Source of the DNA: Multifurca ochricompacta | Taxonomy: Eukaryota; Basidiomycota; Agaricomycetes; Russulales; Russulaceae | Reading direction: 5' to 3' | NCBI GenBank assembly: GCA_022496185.1 | Contig: WTXG01000017.1 | Coordinates: 310,001-374,000 of the forward strand | DNA: 64,000 nucleotides | In this document: positions 55,734 to 64,000 of the stretch, piece by piece | Layout of the letters: every line of letters starts with the position of its first letter | Position numbering within the stretch: position 1 is the first letter of the stretch | The notes under the pieces: model-generated | The model's database searches: none | Told to the model about the DNA's origin: nothing | The model's input: only the letters and a program-made list of their open reading frames with translations | Made by a program: the position numbers and the translations under genes

Positions 55734-55999
55734 TTAGAACAGACTTCTCCAACCCAGAAAAGAACCAGAACTCACCAGAATCACAAGGCAATGACAACAT
55801 GTCCCTTGCCTGACACCCAACTGTGATGTCTTCTCTAGCACACAGTCCCAGAACTCCACCATCAGAAAAAACCTCCCTTGATGAATCATTGCTGTGACAA
55901 TATCTGTCAACAGAAGAATCAGAACCAATAGATAATGACAACTTACCATTTGACCTTCACAATTGCTTTGCTCTCCTTGCTGCAGCAGACAGCCCCACC

Positions 56000-56501
56000 T
56001 AGTGATGTTCTGGCCTGGCTTGGCCCAAAAGCTGTGGCTTTGGCTCGGCCTGAGGCGGCTCCAGCTTTCCTGAAGTCTGGGCCGAGCCAAAGCCGCCACA
56101 GATGGCTTGGCCCTGGCCTGGCTTGGCCCAAGCCGCGGCTTTTGGCAGAGAATATTTTATGACATATAACCAGTAGTTATAGTTCAGCTAATCCAAATCT
56201 GACTTAGTGTGTTATGTATTGCAAAGCTATATCGAAGAAAAAGTTTGAAATGCCGCAATAAACATGATCACATGACCCAAATCAACCACTTTGTGATCAG
56301 ATTTCTACTGATTTTGACGATTGCTATTGCACTTGTATGTGCTGTTGAAAGCCGCGGCCTGAGCTGGCGGCTTTGGCTTTTAGTTTCTCTGAGCCAGGCC
56401 AAAGCCCTTGCTGGGCCGTCACAACGGCCTGGCTTGGCCCGGCCCAAACAGGCCCGGCTTGGCCCGGCTTCCAGCTTTGAGCCAGGCCAGGCACATCACT
56501 A
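56000..56501. mobile_element. Y3: hAT-like MITE, TSD GCCCCACC
   Basis: 502 bp, TAGTGATGTTCTGGCC..GGCACATCACTA, with the perfect octamer GCCCCACC at 55992-55999 and 56502-56509. GGCC/AGCC-rich foldback ends and an AT-rich centre, as in Y2 and Y4. Confidence 0.9.
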
Positions 56502-56631
56502 GCCCCACCCTGAACAATGAAGCAACAGAGACACTTAACACCACAAACAATGATGACCAGGCCTAATACTAGACAAGCATGAAGGGCCACAGAAGAGGAC
56601 ATCATTGAGTCACATTCCAGTTGACCTGAAC

Positions 56632-57226
56632 TGTTATGTCTGGTGTGGGATGTTCTGCATGACTTGTGCAACAGTGTTTCAATAGGTCAAGTAAGAGGCT
56701 GCTTTGGACCTTCTTGGAGGAGACAGGAGGAGTCAAAGTCAGAGGGGCTGTCCCCTAAGACAATGGTAAATGGAAGAGTGCCAAAAGCACTGAGATGACT
56801 AGTTCTGAAGTTCAAGGGACTTGTCCAGAAGACAAACACCAATAGATTCAATAAGTTGAGTCTGAGGTCTACAGGGTAGATACAGCAGACTTATATACAT
56901 AAGTAAAAGGTGATTATCTAAGGTGCTATCACAGAGAAGAGTGGGGCCCAAAGATCCAGAAACAGAGGGTGTAGAGCCAAGCTTCTGATAGGGAATTAAG
57001 TAAGTGTCCAGTCATAAAGATAAGGAGATAAGATGATAAGAGTCAATCACAGGTAAACAGGCATCAACAAGTACAAAGGGGAGGTCATGGGGATGGACTT
57101 GAGAGGGGATGTAAGGAGGAGGGACATAGGATGGGGACATAATCAAGAAGGAAAGTCCAGATGGCACAGAAGGATCTGTGTCATGTAAATCAAAGAAAAA
57201 CAGATGGCTAGGCAGAGGTTGTAACA
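56632..57226 (+). mobile_element. D4: D-type LTR
   Basis: TGTTATGTCTGGTGTGGGAT..AGAGGTTGTAACA, 595 bp, aligned with D2. The flanks TGAAC and TTACC do not form a clear TSD, although it separates two pieces of gene K. Confidence 0.7.
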
Positions 57227-57233
57227 TTACCCC

Positions 57234-57864
57234 TGGAGGGAATGGACTATTGATAGGGGGTACCAGTGTTAGTCTGGTACGGCAAGCTGAATTTGCCAGT
57301 ACAGTTGGCAATAGCACAGAAATTGACCTAAGAGCAGAGCGAGCGCGAATAAGAGTAAAAGCGATTGTTAAGTTCACTTTTGTGAGAACTAAGTTGAAGC
57401 AGACAAGTGGATAAAAAGAATCCAAACTGGATGATTGATTTAAGACAAACTACTAGGGCTTTTATACAATTTAACTATAGGAGTAAATATAGGGGAGATA
57501 GCACAGTAAAGTCGAAACTGCAGGCCAAAGATCTGGCCAGAGAGGCATACAATGTAAACTACAAGTCAATCAGAATGAAATGCGAAGCAAAGAATGCAAG
57601 ACAAAGGGGTGCATGAAAGAAGTGGATCTGTAATGTATAACTGTGTGGGTTTTAGTCGCGCTTGTATAAAATGAGACCAGAATAAAATGAAAATGGAAAT
57701 ATAAAATGCATCAACTCTTCCGAACATAAAACCATAATTTTGCAGTAATCTTGAGTAGCTGCAAATGAACGCAGTGATAATCTTGTGTCTGAGTGCGATC
57801 TTGACACTCCTAAAGATCCTTCTCCTCTGGCCAGGCCGGTCTGTCCAGAATGTGCAATGCAGCA
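57234..57864 (-). mobile_element. Solo LTR of the A family, TSD ACCCC
   Basis: 631 bp, complement of the element A LTR (TGGAGGGAATGG..CAATGCAGCA), with ACCCC at 57229-57233 and 57865-57869. It has fewer CpG sites than the element A LTRs, so it is probably older. Confidence 0.9.
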
Positions 57865-58035
57865 ACCCCTCCTTCTGGTTCTAGTGGACCCAGCTAGAAA
57901 TGTGCACCATCATCATCTTGTACCAGATCAAAGTAATTGTCTGCTACATTACAGCTGTCCAATGTGTGATTGCTCTCTACTGGGCACTGGTGGGTATGGA
58001 GGAAGCCATAAGGACCTCATTGGCCACACTGCCCA

Positions 58036-59054
58036 TGTCAAACATGTTGAACACAGGATGTGTTCGGTGATGCTTCAGGCATCAGGAGATTAGATTAGCT
58101 ACTTTGTGGACTAGATTAGATATCAGAGTTTCAGACTATTTACCATATCATTATTACTTTCTTTCTCACATTCTGCAGTAGCTGACTGATGTACCTTAGT
58201 AATGATGTACAAGCATGTGATTACTTACTGGCCAATGGCCTTATTCCCTCTTGTTTATTGTTTGGACATTGTCTGGCACTTGTGGACTTATTCCCAGTGC
58301 ACAGACCATCCCTTGGATAGTATATAAGGGTGTCTGTTTTGTCTCTTACACTTCAGAGTTTTCTTCATCTCTGAAGTGTAAGTCCCACTCTCTCTACTTA
58401 CTACTTTACCTCTAACTAACCATCTCTTGTAGATAACTTGTTTCTAGGTGTGTAGTATAGTAATATAGAGTTTTCTTCATCTCTGAAGTATAACTTGTTT
58501 CTAGCTTAACCTGCTAACACACACAGTCAGTATGCTGTGCCTCATGCCTGTTCAACAAAACAATCATGCTGCTGGTTATACTGACTGTGGTTAGTAGTGG
58601 GTTAGGCTAGAAAAGACAAGTAACTTCAGAGATAGAAGGAACTCTATATTACTACACTACTGACCTAGAAAAGACAAGTACTATAAGAAGTGTTAGTCTA
58701 AAGGAAGTAGAGAGTAAACTAGATGGGACTTACACTTCAGAGATAGAAGGAACTCTGAAGTGTAAGAGACAAAACAGACACCCTTATATACCCCAAGGGA
58801 TGGTCTGTGCACACTGGGAATAAGTCCACAAGTGCCAGACAATAAAGATGAGGGACAAAGGCCATTGGCCAAAGGAGAATCACATGCTATACTGCACATT
58901 ACTAAGTCCATTACTAATTGGCTGAGTAAGGTGAGAAAAAAAGTAATAAAGATAACATAAAAAGTCCGAAACTCCGGAATCTAATCTAATCTTATCTACA
59001 GCCTAAGTGAACCTTAGATGCCTGAAGCATCTCCAGACATGTCCTGTGTCAACA
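58036..59054 (-). mobile_element. E3: E-type solo LTR hosting a C-type solo LTR, TSD GCCCA
   Basis: TGTCAAACA then the C-type insertion, then ATCATGCTGC..CTGTGTCAACA, with GCCCA at 58031-58035 and 59055-59059. Without the nested LTR it is about 500 bp. The leader stem-loop (CTTACACTTCAGAG type) lies at about 58729-58766. Confidence 0.88.
58045..58557 (+). mobile_element. C-type solo LTR nested in E3, TSD AAACA
   Basis: 513 bp, TGTTGAACACAGG..GTTCAACA, with AAACA at 58040-58044 and 58558-58562. It was inserted nine bases inside the E3 end. Confidence 0.87.
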
Positions 59055-59584
59055 GCCCACACATGTTGTAGACAGGGCAGTCAATTTCCTGATGACCAGC
59101 ATTGTGGGTGAGACATTTTCCACACCATCCTGATAGGTTGATGATGGAGGGTGCCATGCCCATATGTTGGAATATGCAGTGGCAGCTCCAGTGCAGGTTG
59201 CTATGGCAATGGTGACACCATTTGTGATTAAGTGGACATACCCAATTGAGATGATACTTGCTGTCACAGTGCCAACACAGCATGTTGTTGGGGTTCTTGT
59301 GCATGTGTGGCATCTCAAAACAATTGGGCAGCAACACAGGCACTGCTCCCAAGGACCATGGAGGAAGGGGTCAGGAATATGTGTCAGTGTACCTTTCTGC
59401 AATGGTTTGGTATGTGTCCCCTAACTCCAGTTGTTTCTGTATACTCCCCAACTCCTGTTCCACCTGGAACATCCCACTACTCAGTCACATCATCTGTTTC
59501 ACATACTCCTGGTATTGTTGATTGAGAGTAGTCCACAGCTTCAGCATCTTCCACAGCCTCATGACTTCTGCTTTGAGATGCAGT

Positions 59585-60086
59585 TAGTGATGTTCCGGCC
59601 CGGCTTGGCCCAAAAGCCGCGGCTTTGGCTTGGCCTGAGGCGGCTCCGGCTTTCCTAAAGTCTGGGCCGAGCCAAAGCCGCCACAGACGGCTTGGCCCTG
59701 GCCCGGCTTGGCCCAAGCCGCAGCTTTTGGCAGAGAATATTTTATGACATATAACTAGTAGTTATAGTTCAGCTAATCCAAATATGACTTAGTGTGTTAT
59801 GTATTGCAAAGCTATATCGAAGAAATAGTTTGAAATGCCACAATAAACATGATCACGTGACCAAAATCAACCACTTTGTGATCAGATTTCTACTGATTTT
59901 GATGATTGCTATTGCACTTGTATGTGCTGTTGAAAGCCGCGGCCTGAGCCGGCGGCTTTGGCTTTTAGCTTCTCTGAGCCGGGCCAAAGCCCTTGCTGGG
60001 CCGTCACAATGGCCTGGCTTGGCCCGGCCCAAACAGGCCCGGCTTGGCCCGGCTTCCGGCTTTGAGCCGGGCCAGGCACATCACTA
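59585..60086. mobile_element. Y4: hAT-like MITE, TSD GATGCAGT/GGTGCAGT
   Basis: 502 bp, TAGTGATGTTCCGGCCC..GGCACATCACTA, same length as Y3 and close in sequence. The 8-bp flanks match at 7 of 8 positions. Excision restores the reading frame of gene K. Confidence 0.87.
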
Positions 60087-61524
60087 GGTGCAGTAGTCAC
60101 ATGTCATTCAATACTTTGTCAATCACAAAGGCACAGGGGTCATTGGCAGCAAGATGCTGGAGCTGCTCATCACTCATTGTGTGGTGCAGAAGACCAGTCT
60201 CCCTTTCTTCCAAGTAGGGATCAGCAAGGGTTTTCATACCCATGCAGGTAAGCACCACAGGTTTTGATGGGTATGGGTATGGGTATACAACTCCCAACCT
60301 GCCAGAAACCTGTACCTGTGCAGTGGGTTTGGTGGGTATAAGTGGTCATCAGTCATTGACAAGATCAGCAGAAATGTAATGATAAAATACATCTGTAGCA
60401 AACAAATGACAAGATTAAATTTGATGTATGCTACAGGGTTTCTGTAAATATATTCTAGTGTTATCCTATGAAATATCAAAGCAGATCAATGGTGTGATGT
60501 AAAATAAAGGTGTTATCAGTGATCCACTTTCTTGAAAATCATGATGCAACTGTTTTATTAATGTGCAATCAATTCTGCTGGTCTGGCACTATCTAAAATA
60601 CACTCTAGACTACTTTAGACTATTCTATAATCTAATTATCAATTTATTTTACTGAAACAAGGCCCACATGTATCTACAGGCTGCATAGAGCAGTGGCTAC
60701 ATTGCATCACATGGACCAGCATATTGGTCTGATCTCCTTCCTATTAAGGAAGGTTGACTTAACAATCACAGCTTTGATTTTCCATTGGTCCAACAAGATT
60801 GTGATCATGCATAGATAACACAACAGAAATGCATTCACAAATTAATTAGATACATAGAATATACATCTAAGATCTGACATATGATCAAATCACATCATTA
60901 AATGAGATAACGAGATAATGTGTTCATTTAATCTAGTAGCTGATATAGTACATCTAAAGTACAAGCCTGTGCCATGCCTGTTGTCGAACAGGCATGAGGC
61001 ACAGCATACTGACTGTAGATGTTAGCAGTTTAGGCTAGAGAACAAGTTGTACTTCAGAGGTGAAGAAAACTCTATATTACTATACTACACACCTAGAGAA
61101 CAAGTTGTCTACAAGAGATGGTTAGTTAGAGGTAAAGTAGTAAGTAGAGAAACTGGGACTTACAGTGCCTCACAAAACTAAGTCAATGTTTTGCACTTTT
61201 GCACTATTTGTTGAATATTGCATCAGTCAAAACAAATATAAACAGAGTCTTGGTATACCATAAAAGGTACATGATAAGGGTTATGTAATGCAACAATGAT
61301 TATGTAATTCTGATCAAAACCTGTGGAGCTATGCCCATTTCAAATTGGGGACTCATTGACTCAGTTTTGTGAGGGGGTATCAGAAATATCAGAATCTGAT
61401 GCTCCACCAAATGTACAGCAACCAATCCTTAATATATGGTTACCATAGTTACTTTACTATTGATGGGACCTGGAATAGAGCTATTTAAGCATGGTTTACA
61501 TTCCCAGAATATTATAATTTCCCA

Positions 61525-62013
61525 ATGCACCCCACCTCCTCTGCTCAGAAAGAAAACATGCTCTCTCTGACCTCTGAAGGTCATTCCACTCACACTATTG
61601 CCTCCAGACTCAGCCTCAGCAAGTCCACAGTCTCTAGGACACTCAGAACCCTCCTTCCCAACCATCAGTCACCTCATTTTGGTCATCTTTCCAAGCTCTC
61701 TGCTACCTCTGAACATGCTATCATGATACAAATCACCACAGGAAAGGTTGCCAATGCTGTCCAGGCCACAAAGCACATCAATTCCATCATCCCCAACCAT
61801 GTCTCCTCACAAACTGTGCACTGGGTTCTTAAACAACATTCATTCAAGGCTGCAACAAAGAAGAAAAGGCCACTACTCTCTGCAGTACATTGCAAGAAGC
61901 ACTTAGCCTTTGCTTTGAAGTACCAGAAATGGATTATGGAGGACTGGGAGAGGGTGATTTGGTCAGATGAGACCAAAATCAACAGGGTTGGGTCAGATGC
62001 CAGTCCTCCATAG
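61525..62013 (+). pseudogene. Truncated Tc1-type transposase, left arm
   Basis: Starts MHPTSSAQKENMLSLTSEGH, an N-terminal helix-turn-helix (SLSKSTVSRTLRTLL) followed by the second DNA-binding region (SSQTVHWVLKQHSFKA). It reaches the first catalytic Asp in VIWSDETKIN inside the spacer and stops where the inverted arm begins. The second Asp and the third acidic residue are missing. Confidence 0.85.
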
Positions 62014-62422
62014 TCCATTTCTGGTACTTCAAAGCAAAGGCTAAGTGCTTCTTGCAATGTACTGCAGAGAGTAGTGGCCTTTTCTTCTTTGTTGCAGCCT
62101 TGAATGAATGTTGTTTAAGAACCCAGTGCACAGTTTGTGAGGAGACATGGTTGGGGATGATGGAATTGATGTGCTTTGTGGCCTGGACAGCATTGGCAAC
62201 CTTTCCTGTGGTGATTTGTATCATGATAGCATGTTCAGAGGTAGCAGAGAGCTTGGAAAGATGACCAAAATGAGGTGACTGATGGTTGGGAAGGAGGGTT
62301 CTGAGTGTCCTAGAGACTGTGGACTTGCTGAGGCTGAGTCTGGAGGCAATAGTGTGAGTGGAATGACCTTCAGAGGTCAGAGAGAGCATGTTTTCTTTCT
62401 GAGCAGAGGAGGTGGGGTGCAT
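61979..62422 (-). pseudogene. Truncated Tc1-type transposase, right arm (inverted duplicate)
   Basis: Same N-terminal sequence as the left arm on the opposite strand. It diverges after KWTMEDW because the duplication ends there, so it lacks even the first catalytic Asp. Confidence 0.85.
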
Positions 62423-64000
62423 TGGGAAATTATAATATTCTGGGAATGTAAACCATGCTTAAATAGCTCTATTCCAGGTCCCATCAATAGTAAAGTAACT
62501 ATGGTAACCATATATTAAGGATTGGTTGCTGTACATTTGGTGGAGCATCAGATTCTGATATTTCTGATACCCCCTCACAAAACTGAGTCAATGAGTCCCC
62601 AATTTGAAATGGGCATAGCTCCACAGGTTTTGATCAGAATTACATAATCATTGTTGCATTACATAACCCTTATCATGTACCTTTTATGGTATACCAAGAC
62701 TCTGTTTATATTTGTTTTGACTGATGCAATATTCAACAAATAGTGCAAAAGTGCAAAACATTGACTCAGTTTTGTGAGGCACTGTACACTTCAGAGGTGA
62801 AGAAAACTCTGAAGTGTAAGAGACGAAACAGACACCCTTATATACCCCAAGGGATGGTCTGTGCACACTGGGAATAAGTCCACAAGTGCCAGACAATAAG
62901 TATGAGGGACAAAGGCCATTGGCCACTACAGAAATCACATGTTACATGGTGTATCAGTCAGCTACTGCAGAATGTGAGAAAGAAAGTAATAATGATAATG
63001 TAAAAAGTCCGAGACTCTGGTATCTAATCTAATCTACAAAGTAGCTAATCTAATCACCTGATGCCTGAAGCATCACCAAACATCTTCTGTGTTCAACACC
63101 TGTTCCACAAAATGAAATAAAATAATAATGTAAATAAAGAATAAACTTAATCTTCTGAACATAAATCAGCAATTATTGAGGGATCCTGAGTAGCCACAAA
63201 TGAATGTGTTGTATCCAGGTGTGTATCTCCTTGACCAGGATGGACCAGGCCAAGTGTCCAAAATGTGCAATGCAAGTAAAGAACTTGCATGTGTTTCATT
63301 TTATGGGTAACCTGGGTATCAAAACAAATATCCAGGGGTTACCCCTGCCAATCACTATGCATTTGTCAATTATTTTTGCATTCTATGTGGTTATCTGACA
63401 GGCTTTTCATCAATGTTCTATAACATCTATCTAATCATCTTTGTATATTGGGGTGGATTTTAGTTGTGCTTGTATAAAATTGAAACCAGAATAATAAAAC
63501 AACAATAGAATAATGAATTATCTTAATCTTATGAATATAAAACAGGAATCTTTGAGGGATCCTGAGTAGCCACAAATGAATGCATTGTGTATCTCCTTGA
63601 CTGGGATGGCCCAGGCTGGTTATCTGAAATGTGTGATGCAAGCAAAGAACTTGCATGTGTTTACACAGGTAACCCACAGGTGACCCATGGGTTACCCATA
63701 CCCATAGTGACAGGTATGGGTACAGGTACAGGTACCAATGAAGATACCCAGGGGTTACCCCTGCTATTCACTACTTCCAAGTAAACAGGTGCACCATACA
63801 CAGGGCCATCTTTTTTCATACATCCCACCACATCCATCCCTCCATTCATGTAGAAGATGTACTCTGCCAAGGTCTTACCTCTGTTGGCAGTGATGATCTC
63901 AAGGGGAAGAACATTGACAAGTTGGGGTTGTTCACAAAGAAGGGGAAATTGGGGGCCTCATCATCCTGCTCCATGTTGAGCAGGTCATTGGGGTGTGGCT

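Larger units (their letters stand above)
61163..62784. mobile_element. Palindromic Tc1/mariner-derived element, TSD TA
   Basis: 1622 bp between TA dinucleotides (61161-61162 and 62785-62786). Ends CAGTGCCTCACAAAACTRAG. The two arms, 61163-61947 and 62000-62784, are each 785 bp, near identical and without length differences; a 52-bp unique spacer (61948-61999) separates them. Each arm carries the 5' half of a Tc1-type transposase gene facing inward; the catalytic C-terminal half is absent. It must have been moved by a transposase supplied in trans. Confidence 0.88.
60982..63098 (-). mobile_element. C-type solo LTR, reverse, hosting the palindromic Tc1 derivative; TSD CCTGT
   Basis: TGTCGAACAGGCATGAGG..TCTGTGTTCAACA, with CCTGT at 60977-60981 and 63099-63103. 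Removing the Tc1 derivative and one TA leaves 493 bp, the same as the copy at 30075-30568. Confidence 0.88.
60215..63773 (+). mobile_element. X4: hAT-like element hosting a C-type LTR, TSD CTTCCAAG
   Basis: TAGGGATCAGCAAGGGTTTT..CCCCTGCTATTCACTA with the perfect octamer CTTCCAAG at 60207-60214 and 63774-63781. Length without the nested LTR is about 1.44 kb. GGGTAT hexamers near both ends. A Z-type fragment lies at about 60830-60975. Confidence 0.87.
55734..64000 (-). pseudogene. Gene K: TE-shattered minus-strand gene with zinc-knuckle motifs (5' end beyond window)
   Basis: Pieces in reading order: 64000-63782, 60206-60087, 59584-59055, 58035-57865, 56631-56502 and 55999-55734. Removing X4, Y4 and E3 with one TSD copy each gives a continuous frame across the junctions (for example VYLE|ERETGLLHH). 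Features: a segment ending MDVVGCMKKDGPVYGAP; a Leu/Lys/Gln-rich probable coiled coil (AEVMRLWKMLKLWTTLNQQY); then Cys/His clusters CWHCDSKYHLNWVC (CX2CX4HX4C), CHHCHSNLHWSCHC, CGKCLTHNAGHQEIDC and CGQCGQ..HTHQC. In-frame stops before the last zinc cluster are TGA, as expected from CGA. A GTAAGT..GACAG intron sits at 55904-55946, which argues against a processed retrocopy. Function unknown: perhaps a host gene or a DNA-transposon gene. The last pieces, beyond D4, are joined with less certainty. Confidence 0.55.

Overview
The window looks like nuclear DNA of a filamentous basidiomycete, probably an Agaricomycete. The protein-coding genes are split by many 45-115 nt introns with GT(A/G)NG(T) donors, CTRAC-like branch sites and YAG acceptors. 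The families are typical of that group: a TPR/MLP1 nucleoporin, a cyclopropane-fatty-acid-synthase-like methyltransferase, a KTR/KRE2 mannosyltransferase, a secreted S10 carboxypeptidase, a microsomal P450 and a single-pass membrane protein. No species is claimed. Exon structures were built by hand from splice signals, reading frame and remembered family motifs. Three of them (mannosyltransferase, carboxypeptidase, P450) close exactly in frame.

Layout. 1-16,986 is gene territory: the 3' half of the TPR/MLP1-like gene (+, to 2469); the CFA-synthase-like gene (-, 5015-7081, with two likely 1-nt deletions); a solo LTR (7971-8357); the KTR-type gene (-, 9259-11070); a long gene-free stretch; and the S10 peptidase (+, 14937-16737). 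16,987-34,009 is a transposon block. Copia element C (19406-32354) is split by copia element B (23760-28392, opposite strand) and by LTR insertion D (29095-30898), which itself holds a solo LTR. The block is flanked by hAT-like non-autonomous elements Y1 and X5. 34,010-41,256 is a gene island: a membrane-protein gene (-), a small hAT element Y2 and an intact P450 gene (+, 38801-40680).

41,257-51,046 is one hAT-like element (X2) blown up from about 1.45 kb to 9.8 kb by nesting. It carries LTR D1, which carries both a second hAT copy (X1) and a complete copia element (A, 43137-48837). 51,148-64,000 is a patchwork of solo LTRs of six families (A-, B/G-, C-, D-, E- and F-type), hAT elements (Y3, Y4, X4) and a perfectly symmetrical palindromic Tc1/mariner derivative. 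These lie on the remains of a minus-strand gene (K) with zinc-knuckle motifs and at least one spliceosomal intron.

Most insertions have exact target-site duplications (5 bp for LTRs, 8 bp for hAT, TA for Tc1), so the order of insertion can be read directly. Decay is mainly C-to-T change at CpG: in-frame stops are nearly all TGA where Arg (CGA) is expected, and the differences noted between the two LTRs of element A are all CpG transitions. Several LTR families share a 5'-leader stem-loop just downstream of the TATA box, with compensatory base changes and a duplicated 3' arm bounded by splice-like signals. I regard this as the least-explained signal in the window.
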